Origin: Fontibacillus phaseoli
GTDB lineage: Bacteria > Bacillota > Bacilli > Paenibacillales > Paenibacillaceae
DNA: 64,000 nucleotides
Assembly: GCF_003337355.1 (NCBI RefSeq)
Contig: NZ_QPJW01000008.1
Coordinates: forward strand, 124,001 to 188,000
Reading direction: 5' to 3'
Notes under the pieces: model-generated
What the model was told of the DNA's origin: nothing
The model's input: only the letters and a program-made list of their open reading frames with translations
Database searches by the model: none
Position numbers and translations under genes: made by a program
In this document: in pieces, positions 8,613 to 17,524 of the stretch
Position numbering within the stretch: the stretch's first letter is position 1
Layout of the letters: each line of letters opens with the position of its first letter

Positions 8613-9047
8613 TTATTCACCCAGAAAAACTTTGCTTTGCAGCACGTTTAGCGCACGGCCGACCTCTTCCAGTTCGGCCTCCGAGAGGCCGCGGACCTGC
8701 TCCAGAAAGCGGCTTTCAACGTGCCCGAAAGCCTCGTCCATCATAGCCTGTCCCTTGGGGGAAAGGCGGATATATTGGACGCGCCGGTCTTCCTCGGCGG
8801 TATATTTCTCACAGAGCCGCTTCTCTCCGAGTTTCCGGATCTCCCGGCTCGTATTCGGCATCGACATATGCTGGCAATCGCTGATTTGGCTGAGGGTCAC
8901 AGGCTGGCTGACCGCGATGTATTCCAGTATGCTGTACTGAACCGGTGTGATCTCGCCGGTCTTGATGTCTTTGGTCATCTCATGTTTCACTTGATGTACG
9001 GCCGTAGTAAAGGCTACGAATTGTTGAAAAAGCTGATGTTTATCCAC
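8613..9047 (-). CDS. MarR-family transcriptional regulator
   Basis: From GTG 9047 the protein has 144 residues and shows the MarR winged helix: TPVQYSILEYIAVSQPVTLSQISD, then STREIRKLGEKRLCEKYTAEEDRRVQYIRLSPKG, where the DxR wing motif is EEDRR. The frame continues to 9107, but AGGTGG just before 9047 and the absence of homology upstream favour the shorter form. It is divergent from a flavodoxin-fold reductase gene, with nested inverted repeats between them. MarR proteins often repress such quinone or nitro-reductase genes in response to phenolics or oxidants, so this is probably a regulator-target pair. Confidence 0.9.
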   Translation of the reverse strand: MDKHQLFQQFVAFTTAVHQVKHEMTKDIKTGEITPVQYSILEYIAVSQPVTLSQISDCQHMSMPNTSREIRKLGEKRLCEKYTAEEDRRVQYIRLSPKGQAMMDEAFGHVESRFLEQVRGLSEAELEEVGRALNVLQSKVFLGE

Positions 9048-9093
9048 CAAACCACCTCGACTCAACGATAACAAAATTGTTATCATAAAACAA

Positions 9094-9147
9094 TTATCAT
9101 TTGACAACTAACAAATCATCGTATACGATTTGTTTATCAAATGATAA
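9094..9147. promoter_or_regulatory. Nested inverted repeats, candidate MarR operators
   Basis: Outer arms TTATCATTTG (9094-9103) and CAAATGATAA (9138-9147) enclose ACAAATC and GATTTGT arms around a perfect ATCGTATACGAT palindrome (9118-9129). They sit exactly between the divergent MarR and reductase genes and overlap where both promoters should be. Confidence 0.65.
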
Positions 9148-9165
9148 GTAAAGGGGCGGGCAAGA

Positions 9166-9753
9166 ATGAACCTGCTGGTAATTTATACGCATCCGAATCA
9201 TAAGAGCTTGAATTATGCTTTTTTGCAAAAAGTATTGGAAGGTAGCGGGGAGAACTCAAGGGTCTCGGAGATCCAGGTGCTGGATTTATATGAGGAGCAG
9301 TTTGATCCGGTGCTGGTGTTCCATGAACACAAACGCAGACGGGATATGCATGCCGACCCTGCGCTGGAGAAGTACCGGAATCAGTTGAAGTGGGCGGACA
9401 AAATCGTGTTCGTCTATCCGATCTGGTGGGGACGCCCTCCGGCGATGCTGATGGGCTATATCGATAAAATGTTCGCCTCCGGCTTCGCTTACCGGGACAA
9501 CGGCAAACTTCTGCCGGAAGGCCTGCTGAAAGGCAAATCCGTGGTTTGCGTGTCCACCATGAAGGGGCCGGCGCATTATCCGTTGTATTGGCTCAACAAT
9601 GCCCATAAGGCCTTGATGCGAAAAGCCCTGTTTCAATACGTGGGCATCCGGAAAATCAAATTTTTTGAATTCGGGAATATGGAACGGCGAAATGGAAAAC
9701 AGAAAGAGAGATTGCAGCAGATCTACCGGTACTTTAAAAGCGTTGCCCGGTAA
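9166..9753 (+). CDS. NAD(P)H-dependent flavodoxin-fold oxidoreductase
   Basis: A 195-residue protein of the flavodoxin_2 family (NQO1, KefF, YwrO relatives). It starts LLVIYTHPNHKSLNYAFLQKV, where the FMN phosphate loop lies. ADKIVFVYPIWWGRPPAMLMGYIDKMFASGFAY around residue 85-115 is the family signature that stacks on the flavin and binds NAD(P)H. Such enzymes reduce quinones or other electrophiles by two electrons in the cytoplasm. GGGGCGGG precedes the ATG at 9166. The divergent MarR regulator is its likely repressor. The exact substrate is unknown. Confidence 0.9.
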   Translation: MNLLVIYTHPNHKSLNYAFLQKVLEGSGENSRVSEIQVLDLYEEQFDPVLVFHEHKRRRDMHADPALEKYRNQLKWADKIVFVYPIWWGRPPAMLMGYIDKMFASGFAYRDNGKLLPEGLLKGKSVVCVSTMKGPAHYPLYWLNNAHKALMRKALFQYVGIRKIKFFEFGNMERRNGKQKERLQQIYRYFKSVAR

Positions 9754-9797
9754 CGGCGGCGTTTGTTGTCAGTACCGGTTCGCCCTGCCCCATCGGA

Positions 9798-11324
9798 TCA
9801 GAAAGAAAACCATTCCCGGATGATCATCCGCTGCGGATTTTGCGCCGCTTTCTCTTGCTGCTGCTCCTGCAAGTGCTGCCACTCCCCGGAACCGGTATCA
9901 TAGACGTAATCTTTCTTCCACTCGCCAATATGGTCTACGATTTTATGGATGGAAGCGGCGATATAGGCGATTTCCCGGTCGGTCATGGTGGGATAGAGGG
10001 ACACGCGTACCCATCCGGGTTTCATCGATTGGTCTCCTGCTGCGATGGTCTTCGCGATCTGAGAAGAGTGCGGCCGGTCAATGCCCAGCAGATAGTGTCC
10101 GTAGGTGCCTGCGCAGGAACATCCTCCGCGGACTTGAATGCCGAAGCGGTCGTTCAATAGCTTTACCATTAGATTATAGTGCACGGATTCCACGGTAAAA
10201 GAAAGGATCCCCAGCCGTTTGCGGCTGCTCCCCCCGAGGATATGAAGGCCCGTGATCTTATCAAGCGCGCCTATCAGCAGCGCGGTTAACTCCCGCTCTC
10301 GTTCCCGGATGCGGGGGATACCCATTTCCTCCTTAAGCCGGACGCATAAGGCGGTTCGGATCGCTTGCATGACGCCCGGCGTTCCGCCGTCTTCGCGGGC
10401 TTCGGTATCCTCGTTGTAGAAATAATCTCCCCACGGATTGGTCCAGGTGACGGTGCCCCCTCCGGGATGATCGGGAATCCGGCTTACGCACCGTCTTGCA
10501 TCCATGACGAGGACGCCGCTCGCTCCGGGTCCCCCGAGAAACTTGTGCGAGGAAAAAAGAATGCCGTCCAGGCTGTCCAGGGGAGGCCCCGGATGCATAT
10601 CCATCGACACATGCGGAGCGCTTGCGGAGAAGTCGATAAAGCACATGCCGCCGTGCTGATGCATTTTTCGCGCCAGTTCATAATAGGGCGTTTCAAAGCC
10701 CGTTACATTAGAACAGGCGGTAAACGCGCCGATCTTTACTTGCCGGTGACTGAACCGCCGCAGCAAGATCTCCAGGTGATCGGGGTCCACCGTTCCGCCG
10801 GGGCCCGGAGGAATGCACACCACTTCTCCGATCGTCTCGGCCCAGGAAATATGATTGGAGTGATGCTCCATATGGGTCACGAAAATAATTGGAATTTGCT
10901 CTTCGGGCAGCTTCACAAAAGACTTTAGCCCTTCAGGAACTTTCAGCCCCAGCAACCGCTGCAGTTTATTTACCGCGCCCGTCATTCCGGTACCCGCAAA
11001 GAGCAGGATATCATGTTCGCCGGCATTGACGTGGCGTTTAATGATCTTTTTCGCTTCCTCATAAGACAAAGTCATCGTCTCTCCGGACACATTGGAATGC
11101 GAATGCGTATTGGCCGCAAATGGCCCGAAATCGCGTCCAAGTTTGGCTTCGATCGGCCCGTACAGCCGTCCGCTGGCCGCCCAATCGGCGTAAACCAACG
11201 GCTTCTTTCCATACGGAGAGGCGAAAGTATGCCGGTTGCCGATGATATTTTCACGATACCGCTTAAAACTTTGTCCGACCGATGTATGTAACGCATAAAC
11301 ATGGCTTCCGATTCTAGCCTGCAT
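9798..11324 (-). CDS. Class V aminotransferase-fold, cysteine desulfurase-like protein
   Basis: This 508-residue protein has the PLP-dependent class V fold of SufS/Csd enzymes. Seen are the ENIIGNRHTFASPYGKKPLVYADWAASGR N-terminal pattern, THMEHHSNHISWAE (cofactor-stacking His), the GAFTACSNVTG region, FSSHKFLGGPGASGVLV with the Schiff-base Lys, and RGGCSCAGTYGHYLLGI with two Cys where desulfurases have the catalytic Cys loop. It is about 100 residues longer than SufS, with extra sequence at the C-terminus. A DsrE-like sulfur-carrier gene lies just upstream on the same strand, which fits sulfur transfer. It could instead be a lyase of the same fold. No SUF scaffold genes are adjacent. Confidence 0.82.
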   Translation of the reverse strand: MQARIGSHVYALHTSVGQSFKRYRENIIGNRHTFASPYGKKPLVYADWAASGRLYGPIEAKLGRDFGPFAANTHSHSNVSGETMTLSYEEAKKIIKRHVNAGEHDILLFAGTGMTGAVNKLQRLLGLKVPEGLKSFVKLPEEQIPIIFVTHMEHHSNHISWAETIGEVVCIPPGPGGTVDPDHLEILLRRFSHRQVKIGAFTACSNVTGFETPYYELARKMHQHGGMCFIDFSASAPHVSMDMHPGPPLDSLDGILFSSHKFLGGPGASGVLVMDARRCVSRIPDHPGGGTVTWTNPWGDYFYNEDTEAREDGGTPGVMQAIRTALCVRLKEEMGIPRIRERERELTALLIGALDKITGLHILGGSSRKRLGILSFTVESVHYNLMVKLLNDRFGIQVRGGCSCAGTYGHYLLGIDRPHSSQIAKTIAAGDQSMKPGWVRVSLYPTMTDREIAYIAASIHKIVDHIGEWKKDYVYDTGSGEWQHLQEQQQEKAAQNPQRMIIREWFSF

Positions 11325-11416
11325 ATTCGTGCCCTCCTTGCAGTCATTCGGTTTAAGGTACGCAGGGGCGCCCAGATAGGTTAAAACATATCAGACATTG
11401 TCATGAAATCGCCACA

Positions 11417-11450
11417 AAAAGGACGGGCCCCAAAGTTCGGACCCGCCGCT
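11417..11450 (-). terminator. Weak terminator between DsrE-like and class V genes
   Basis: A GC-rich stem (CGGGTCC with GGGCCCG on the minus strand) is followed by TCCTTTTTG. It lies between the DsrE-like gene and the class V gene, so it may only attenuate read-through. Confidence 0.5.
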
Positions 11451-11465
11451 TTATGCCTGTGCCTA

Positions 11466-11945
11466 TCAGATGAACAATTGAACGTCGGATTCAAGCGCAT
11501 CGCGAAGATACGTCTGGGCATCGACGATTTCAAGTTCCGGAATGAACTCCTCCTCCTTGAAGCCCATGATTTCCACGGACAGTTTGCACCCGTAAAATTT
11601 GACGTTCTTTTTTCGCGCTCCCTTCAGGAAATGGATCAATTTCGGCGCTTCATTATCCTCGATCATTTCTGTCAGCATCCATTTCCCCAGCCCGCTAAAA
11701 TTCATTTTCGACAGCGGGAGTTCCTCCGGACCTTTCGGGGTCATCCAGCCCATGAGCTTCTCATACACCGTTTTGTCTTCCTGCGTCATTTGATCGGGAT
11801 CGCGCAGCAGGAACAGGCCCCAGAACGCGAAGAACATCGTCACCTCGACGTCGATATCCCGCGCTGCATTAGCCAGGATCAGCCCGGCCATCGCTTTATC
11901 GTAATCCCCGCTAAACATGAGCAGGCTCATTTTCTTATCTGGCAT
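11466..11945 (-). CDS. DsrE/DsrF/DrsH-like sulfur-transfer family protein
   Basis: A 159-residue protein with the start KKMSLLMFSGDYDKAMAGLILANAARDIDVEVTMFFAFWGLFLL, characteristic of the DsrE-like group found with rhodanese or sulfurtransferase genes. A conserved Cys is visible late in the protein (VKFYGCKLSVEIMGF), where family members carry the sulfane sulfur. Members relay persulfide sulfur between proteins. It is the first gene of a likely pair with the cysteine-desulfurase-like gene, separated by about 140 bp and a weak hairpin. The family is confident; the partner relation is inferred. Confidence 0.85.
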   Translation of the reverse strand: MPDKKMSLLMFSGDYDKAMAGLILANAARDIDVEVTMFFAFWGLFLLRDPDQMTQEDKTVYEKLMGWMTPKGPEELPLSKMNFSGLGKWMLTEMIEDNEAPKLIHFLKGARKKNVKFYGCKLSVEIMGFKEEEFIPELEIVDAQTYLRDALESDVQLFI

Positions 11946-12038
11946 ATTCCGCCTCCGTTTCTGATGAATGCCATTAGTATGGTCCAGAAACGGAAGGGTA
12001 TGCCAAGTTCATGGAACGGTCATTTTTGAAACAGGGAG

Positions 12039-13097
12039 CTAAAACACCCGCCGCGCGGTGACGAACCGCTCCTTCCATTGGCCGGTGAATTCTCCGGTCA
12101 TAACCCCGTATTTTTTCGAGTAGGTGTGCAGCAGCTGATTGTCGCCCGCATAGATGGCGACATGGCCGATGTCCAGACCCCTTGCATCAAAGAACAACAA
12201 GTCTCCTTTTTGGAGCTCGTCCATGCTGACCTCCTTGCCTTCCTTGGCTTGATCATAGGAAACACGCGGCAGGTCGACCGACAGAATTTCGCTGAAGACG
12301 CGTTTGACGAAGGAAGAGCAGTCAAAGGTTTTGGTCTGGTCCGGCGATGCGCCGAATTCGTAAGGAGCACCCAAAAAGGTCTTGCCGTAAGCAATCAGCT
12401 CGTCCGCTTGCTGCTCGCGAAGCGCTGCGTTGGAATAGTCGGTGTATTTCGGTTTGGCCGAAATAAATCCGGTGCGATTGTCCTTGGTGCGCACTTCCAG
12501 CCAGAAGGGAGAGGCCTCGCGGAGAACTTGCACCTTCTCACCGGAGGGCAGTAAGTCCCCGATCGCCTTGCTTTCGGCATCAGGACTGCTGCGCAGATTA
12601 ACTCCCCACAGAACGGTCGTCTCTGCATGAATGAGGGAGGAGATGGTGACCTTGCGGGTATTTTCGTCCCATTCCACGGCGCTTCCGAGCGCTTCGCTGA
12701 CAAATCGCAGCGGCACGAGCGAATAACCGCCGGAAATTTGGCCGGGGACGGCGAGATCCAGCATTTGCCCGTTCAACTCCGCGGTGGTCTCGCCGATGCG
12801 GTAGACCAATTTGGTGCCGTCTTTGGTTGCGGTAACCGTCTTGCTGCCGCTGTCCCAGCCCAGCTTGGCGCCTTGCGCTTCAAACAAACTGCGCATCGGA
12901 ACGAGTACGGCTCCGTTAACCAGGATCGGGCTAGTCTCCGTTGCAAGCTGGCTGCCGTCCAGATAGATGGACACCTGAGCGGCACCTGCCGTTGACGAAG
13001 TTTGGGCCGCGGATTCGGCATGGGCGGTAGAAGAATAGACTAGCGAAGCCGCTAGTAGACTTAACAGGATTGCTTTGTTTTTTACCTTATTCGTCAT
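12039..13097 (-). CDS. Secreted NlpC/P60 endopeptidase with copper-amine-oxidase N and SH3 domains
   Basis: From ATG 13097 the protein has 352 residues. A signal peptide (KAILLSLLAASLVYSSTAHA) is followed by a copper-amine-oxidase N-terminal domain (about residues 45-155, with VLVPMRSLFEAQGA and SLVPLRFVSEALGS repeats), a bacterial SH3 domain (about 158-210) and a C-terminal NlpC/P60 domain. The catalytic Cys is in FDCSSFVKRVF, with His in DIGHVAIYAG. Such enzymes cleave D-glutamyl-diaminopimelate bonds in peptidoglycan; the other domains anchor to the wall. AAGGTG nine bases before 13097 supports this start; a TTG at 13133 is possible but less well placed. It probably acts in cell-wall turnover. 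Confidence 0.92.
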   Translation of the reverse strand: MTNKVKNKAILLSLLAASLVYSSTAHAESAAQTSSTAGAAQVSIYLDGSQLATETSPILVNGAVLVPMRSLFEAQGAKLGWDSGSKTVTATKDGTKLVYRIGETTAELNGQMLDLAVPGQISGGYSLVPLRFVSEALGSAVEWDENTRKVTISSLIHAETTVLWGVNLRSSPDAESKAIGDLLPSGEKVQVLREASPFWLEVRTKDNRTGFISAKPKYTDYSNAALREQQADELIAYGKTFLGAPYEFGASPDQTKTFDCSSFVKRVFSEILSVDLPRVSYDQAKEGKEVSMDELQKGDLLFFDARGLDIGHVAIYAGDNQLLHTYSKKYGVMTGEFTGQWKERFVTARRVF

Positions 13098-13161
13098 CTT
13101 TTTCATCACCTTGTTGTTCAGTTTTTTTTGCAAACTTGTCTATATAGTTGGACGAAAAAGG

Positions 13162-13179
13162 ATCGATATAGTTTTGGTG
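13162..13179. repeat. 18-bp direct repeat, left copy (DR-L)
   Basis: The sequence atcgatatagttttggtg here is repeated exactly at 18825-18842. The two copies bracket the fructosamine cluster on both sides and nothing else. They may be a target-site or recombination scar, or a shared regulatory motif. Confidence 0.75.
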
Positions 13180-13215
13180 CCAAATGATGGGAAATGTTAC
13201 AAGGGCAACCCGAAC

Positions 13216-13256
13216 AAAAGGCTATTTCGCTGGTATAAAAGCAAAATAGCCTTTTT
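13216..13256 (-). terminator. Terminator of GntR-type gene
   Basis: Arms AAAAGGCTATTTCGCT and AGCAAAATAGCCTTTT (one mismatch) lie directly after the minus-strand stop codon of the GntR gene. T residues follow on both strands. Confidence 0.85.
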
Positions 13257-13259
13257 TGA

Positions 13260-13970
13260 TTAAACAATCAGCTCGAACCTGTCTCCTAATATCAACTGCT
13301 TGGAGCGGTGGATTTTTTTGCCGTCCGGGCTGCTGACGGTACTTCGGATACAAAGCAGAGGATGGCCTTCCTCGATATTTAAGTAAGTGGCCACGTCGAA
13401 CGAAGCGTATTCCATCACGATATATTTTCGGGAGATGCCAAATGCAATTTTGTGTTTATTTCTTAAAATTTCGTATAGGGATTTATGATTTAAGTCCTCC
13501 TGCAGCAAAAAGGAAAAGGAGGAAGGAAGACGGGTATATTCCACGGAAACAGGGACATTATCGGCATACCTGATTCGTTCGATATTAATGATTTTATCCC
13601 CGGGTTTTAGACCCAAATGCTCCTGATCTGCGGCTGTAGACTCTTCAATCACGCATTTGATGACTCTTGCGCCAGGGACTTTATTTTGCAGCTTGCAAGT
13701 ATCGCTGAATCCAATCGTCTCCGTGACATTTTTTCGGATCTTCTCTTTTGTAATGAATGTACCTTTTCCCGGAATTCGCACCAAATACCCTTCGGAGGTA
13801 AGCGAATCGAGAGCGGCGCGGACCGTTACGCGGCTCACATTGTTGGTTTCGCTTAATTCCAATTCCGTAGGGAGCTTGTCTCCAGGTTTCAGGGTACCAC
13901 TATGGATGGAGTCCAAAATTTTATCTTGCAGCTGTTTATATAATGGCGCGGATTCTGAATGATCGACCAT
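13260..13970 (-). CDS. GntR-family regulator with UTRA domain, FrlR/FraR-like
   Basis: This 236-residue protein has a GntR winged helix (PLYKQLQDKILDSIHSGTLKPGDKLPTELELS pattern, then VSRVTVRAALDSLTSEGYLVRIPGKGTFI, residues 1-75) and a UTRA ligand domain (about 95-230). UTRA domains bind phosphosugars or related effectors. It is divergent from a deglycase-kinase-transporter operon. In Escherichia coli frl and Salmonella fra loci the equivalent position holds a GntR repressor relieved by the phosphorylated Amadori product, so it is the probable repressor here. The start ATG follows GGAGGT. Confidence 0.9.
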   Translation of the reverse strand: MVDHSESAPLYKQLQDKILDSIHSGTLKPGDKLPTELELSETNNVSRVTVRAALDSLTSEGYLVRIPGKGTFITKEKIRKNVTETIGFSDTCKLQNKVPGARVIKCVIEESTAADQEHLGLKPGDKIINIERIRYADNVPVSVEYTRLPSSFSFLLQEDLNHKSLYEILRNKHKIAFGISRKYIVMEYASFDVATYLNIEEGHPLLCIRSTVSSPDGKKIHRSKQLILGDRFELIV

Positions 13971-14178
13971 GGTATTACCTCCAAAAAAACTTTGTATTAT
14001 ATTGTTTTATTTCTCTACCTCTATATTATAACAATATGTACAAGCTGTGAACCTAAAAAAGCAGCAAGATGCTATTGTGTAATGTATTGTTATGTGTTAC
14101 TATTTCATCAAGACATTCCGATACAATACACCGGTGAGGAATGAAAATAAACTAAATGTATCATACAAGGAGAAGAAA
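13971..14178. promoter_or_regulatory. Divergent control region of the fructosamine cluster
   Basis: This AT-rich 208-bp region separates the GntR regulator from the operon it probably controls. It contains repeated TGTATTGTTATGTGTTA-like and TACAATACA-like stretches that could be operators, but no single dyad stands out. ACAAGGAGAAGAAA ends it as the ribosome binding site for the gene at 14179. Confidence 0.5.
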
Positions 14179-15153
14179 ATGGATATAAAACAGATTATTG
14201 GAGAAATTGTAGCGGGGAAACAAGAGGTCGGAGGTATTAAGCAGGTTTATTATGTAGCTTGCGGCGGTTCTTATGGCGCTTTTTATCCAGCTAAAACCTT
14301 TCTGGAAAAAGAGGCCAAGGACATTAAAGTAGGGCTATATAACAGCAATGAGTTTGTGCACAATACACCTAAAGCATTTGGTGAAAATTCGGTACTGGTG
14401 GTAGCCTCGCATAAAGGCAATACGCCGGAAACAGTGAAAGCGGCCGAGATCGGCAAAAAGGCGGGAGTTACGGTCATAGCGTTAACCTGGATCACGGATT
14501 CGCCGATTACGGAATATGCGGACTATGTTCTGAAATATGCCTTTGGAGAAGGCAAAGACATCGCTGGAGAAAAAACCATTAAAGCCCTGTTGACGGCGGT
14601 AGAGGCGTTGAATCAGACTGAGGGATACGAGCACTACAATCAATTCCTCGATGGAGTAGCCAAAATCGATCACATTGTTAAAAGCGCTTGCAAACACGTG
14701 GCAAAACGCGCCCTGTCGTTCGCCAAAAATCACAAAGACGATAACGTTATTTACACCCTGGCCAGCGGAGCCGGTTACGGGGCAGCCTATATGGAAAGCA
14801 TTTGTATTTTTATGGAAATGCAATGGATCAACTCTTCCAGCATCCATTCGGGCGAATTCTTCCACGGTCCGTTTGAGATTACGGATGCCGAGATTCCGTT
14901 CGTCATTCAGATTTCCGAAGGAAGCACCCGGCCTCTGGATGAAAGAGCGCTGAAGTTCCTGAACCGTTATGCCAAGAGAGTGGAAGTATTGGACGCCAAG
15001 GATTTGGGCTTGTCCACCATCGACAGCTCCGTGGTCGATTACTTCAACCATTCCATGTTTAACAACGTTTACCCGGTTTACAATCAAGCTTTGGCGGTGG
15101 AAAGAGAGCATCCGCTTACAACCCGCAGATATATGTGGAAGGTTGAATATTAA
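14179..15153 (+). CDS. SIS-domain Amadori deglycase (FrlB/FraB-like)
   Basis: From ATG 14179, behind AAGGAG, the protein has 324 residues, the usual length for FrlB/FraB. Two sugar-isomerase (SIS) domains are visible: the first with YYVACGGSYGAFYPAKTF and VVASHKGNTPETV (residues 25-90), the second with TLASGAGYGAAYMESICIFMEMQWINSSSIHSGEFFHGPFEI (residues 190-235), whose Glu and His match the acid/base region of these enzymes. The family splits 6-phosphofructose-amino acids into glucose 6-phosphate and a free amino acid. It is first in the operon, followed by a PfkB kinase, as in fra and frl loci. The general role is well supported; which amino acid is released is not shown. Confidence 0.88.
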   Translation: MDIKQIIGEIVAGKQEVGGIKQVYYVACGGSYGAFYPAKTFLEKEAKDIKVGLYNSNEFVHNTPKAFGENSVLVVASHKGNTPETVKAAEIGKKAGVTVIALTWITDSPITEYADYVLKYAFGEGKDIAGEKTIKALLTAVEALNQTEGYEHYNQFLDGVAKIDHIVKSACKHVAKRALSFAKNHKDDNVIYTLASGAGYGAAYMESICIFMEMQWINSSSIHSGEFFHGPFEITDAEIPFVIQISEGSTRPLDERALKFLNRYAKRVEVLDAKDLGLSTIDSSVVDYFNHSMFNNVYPVYNQALAVEREHPLTTRRYMWKVEY

Positions 15154-15192
15154 TTTTACCCACATTTAGAAGCCTCAAAGGGGATTATTCTT

Positions 15193-16062
15193 ATGGAACA
15201 ATATAAGGTTATCGGCATCGGCGACAACGTAGTAGATAAGTATGTCCACCAGGGGATGATGTACCCTGGTGGAAACGCCTTGAACTTTAGCGCCTATGCC
15301 AGAATGTGTGAAATGGAAGCGTCTTATTTAGGCAAATTTGGTAACGATCAAGTCGCTCAATATATTCAACGGGTGATGGACGAATTGGAGATTGAGCATA
15401 GCCATTGCCGGATGTTTGAGGGAGAGAACGGATACGCGCGGGTTACGTTGGAAAACGGGGACCGTGTATTTCTTGGATCGAACAAAGGCGGTATAGCCAA
15501 AGAAAATTCTTGGTATTTTACGGAAGACGACCTGAATTATATCAAGCAATTCTCCGTAATTCATACCAGCCTAAACAGCTATATCGAAGGGGATCTGGCC
15601 GTCTTAAAAAAGAGTAATGTACCGATCTCTTTTGACTTTTCGGTGCGTTGGAATGACGAATACTTGGAGGAAGTATGCCGGTATGCGGACATTTCCTTTC
15701 TTTCCTGCAGCCATTTAACGGAAAGCGAAAGAGAAAGAGAAATGCGAAAAGCTCAAAAATTCGGCTCCAAAATGGTGATAGGAACGGTGGGAGAAAACGG
15801 CTCGTTCGCGCTTTATAAAGATCAGTGGATGTACCAGCCGGCCGTATTAACGGAAACGGTGGACACGATGGGTGCGGGTGATTCTTATTTAACCGCCTTT
15901 CTTGTCGGGATGATCAGAAGCTCGGAAGACGGCGAGATTTTCTCGGGTTCAGATGAGGAAATGCTTCTGAAAATTAAGGCAAGCATGGAGCAGGGAGCTG
16001 CATTCGCCGCGAAGATATGCCGGGTCAACGGCGCTTTTGGCCTTGGAACGTCAATCATATAA
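15193..16062 (+). CDS. PfkB-family fructosamine kinase (FrlD/FraD-like)
   Basis: A 289-residue ribokinase/PfkB-family kinase. It has the N-terminal substrate site IGDNVVDKYVHQGMMYPGGNALNFSAYARM and the C-terminal signature ETVDTMGAGDSYLTAFLVGM, whose Asp in GAGD is the catalytic base. FrlD/FraD kinases phosphorylate the sugar 6-hydroxyl of fructose-amino acids to make the deglycase substrate. It begins 40 bp after the deglycase gene with GGGGATT upstream. Gene order deglycase-kinase-transporter equals the Salmonella fraB-fraD-fraA order. Specificity is inferred from context. Confidence 0.87.
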   Translation: MEQYKVIGIGDNVVDKYVHQGMMYPGGNALNFSAYARMCEMEASYLGKFGNDQVAQYIQRVMDELEIEHSHCRMFEGENGYARVTLENGDRVFLGSNKGGIAKENSWYFTEDDLNYIKQFSVIHTSLNSYIEGDLAVLKKSNVPISFDFSVRWNDEYLEEVCRYADISFLSCSHLTESEREREMRKAQKFGSKMVIGTVGENGSFALYKDQWMYQPAVLTETVDTMGAGDSYLTAFLVGMIRSSEDGEIFSGSDEEMLLKIKASMEQGAAFAAKICRVNGAFGLGTSII

Positions 16063-16174
16063 GGCAACCCCCGAATCGAAAAGAGCAATCTAAAAACGGC
16101 ATTTTGAAAGCGTATTCAGAAATAGTGGCGCAGATTTGACAAGCGGTAAAATCACATAAGGTAGGTGAACCTTC

Positions 16175-17491
16175 ATGTTTTGGTTTCAGCTGTTAATCAT
16201 CATTTTGCTCATATTCTTTGGCGCCAGAAAAGGCGATGTATTTATGGGCTTGCTCGGCGGCGTGGGCGTGGCGGTCTTTGTATTTATCTTTAACGTCCAA
16301 CCGGCGGCTCCCCCCATTGATGTCATGCTGATTATTTTGGCGGTCGTACTTGCGGCCTCCGCGCTGCAGTCTTCGGGCGGGCTCAACTTCCTCGTCCATC
16401 TTGCGGAAAAAATGCTAAGTAAGTCACCCAAGAATATTACCATCATAGCTCCGGTTATCTCCTGGTTATTTACATTTTTGTCGGGAACGGGACATGTCGT
16501 CTATAGTTTACTGCCGGTCATCAATGAATTGGCCATCGATAATAAAATCAGACCGGAAAGGCCGATTTCAAACAGTATCATCGCTTCCCAACAGGCCATC
16601 ACCTGCTCGCCGGTATCGGCGGCTACCGCGGCCATGATCGGATTTATGGCCCCCCTTGGAGTGGGTTTGGGAACGATTTTGGCCATCTCAATTCCCGCTA
16701 CGCTTTTAGGCATCATTACGAGTGCATTGGTAACGATACGCAAGGGGAAAGAACTGGAGCAAGATCCGGAATATTTGCGGAGGTTGGCGGAAGGATTGAT
16801 CGTTACGTCGGAACAGAAGGCGGAGAAACAAGCGGTTTCCAAAGGAGCGAAGGCTTCGGTTGTGCTCTTTTTGCTGGGCGTGTTGTCGATTGTCATTATG
16901 GGCATGTTTACGAATCTGCGTCCATCCTGGGTGCAGGGCGGCGAGACTGCTATGTTATCCATGCCGTATACGATTGAGATTATCATGCTGGTTTGCGCAA
17001 CGCTCATCATTATCTTTGGCCGACCGGCGATCGAAACGATCCTTAACGGTCCGATATTCAGGGCAGGGGCCCTGGCGATGGTTTGCGCTTTTGGGCTCGC
17101 GTGGATGAGCAGTACCTTTATCAACGGACAAACCGCTTTTATTCAAGAACATGTCGCGACGATCGTAAATAGCCATCCATGGACACTTGCCGTGATCATG
17201 TTTATCGTGGCCGCTTTAACGACAAGCCAAGGAGCCACGACGTTGATTATGGTCCCGATTGCCATCGCTCTTGATTTGCCCCCTTACATCATTATCGGAG
17301 CGTGGATGGCCGTCAATGCCAACTACTTTTTGCCGGTCGCATCGCAGTGCCTTGCCGCCATCTCTTTTGATACCACGGGAACGACCAAAATTGGCAGGTT
17401 TGTGCTCAATCACAGCTTTATGATACCCGGACTAATAAATAGCCTAATCTCCGTCATTGTTGCTACGCTAATTGGAAGCGTTTTAATTTAG
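16175..17491 (+). CDS. DcuA/DcuB-type anaerobic dicarboxylate transporter homolog (FraA-like)
   Basis: A 438-residue membrane protein with about 10-12 hydrophobic helices. Family marks are the start LLIIILLIFFGARKGDVFMGLLGGVGVAVFVFIF, then FTFLSGTGHVVYSLLPVINELA and NSIIASQQAITCSPVSAATAA, and near the end TTSQGATTLIMVPIAIAL with ANYFLPVASQ. These resemble DcuA/DcuB C4-dicarboxylate transporters. The Salmonella fructose-asparagine transporter FraA belongs, as I recall, to this same group. Its place after the deglycase and kinase genes indicates uptake of an Amadori product with a dicarboxylate-like amino acid (fructose-asparagine or fructose-aspartate) rather than fructose-lysine. That substrate is inferred. 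Confidence 0.85.
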   Translation: MFWFQLLIIILLIFFGARKGDVFMGLLGGVGVAVFVFIFNVQPAAPPIDVMLIILAVVLAASALQSSGGLNFLVHLAEKMLSKSPKNITIIAPVISWLFTFLSGTGHVVYSLLPVINELAIDNKIRPERPISNSIIASQQAITCSPVSAATAAMIGFMAPLGVGLGTILAISIPATLLGIITSALVTIRKGKELEQDPEYLRRLAEGLIVTSEQKAEKQAVSKGAKASVVLFLLGVLSIVIMGMFTNLRPSWVQGGETAMLSMPYTIEIIMLVCATLIIIFGRPAIETILNGPIFRAGALAMVCAFGLAWMSSTFINGQTAFIQEHVATIVNSHPWTLAVIMFIVAALTTSQGATTLIMVPIAIALDLPPYIIIGAWMAVNANYFLPVASQCLAAISFDTTGTTKIGRFVLNHSFMIPGLINSLISVIVATLIGSVLI

Positions 17492-17524
17492 TAGGAACTT
17501 TAAATTAAGGAGGCATTCGGACTT

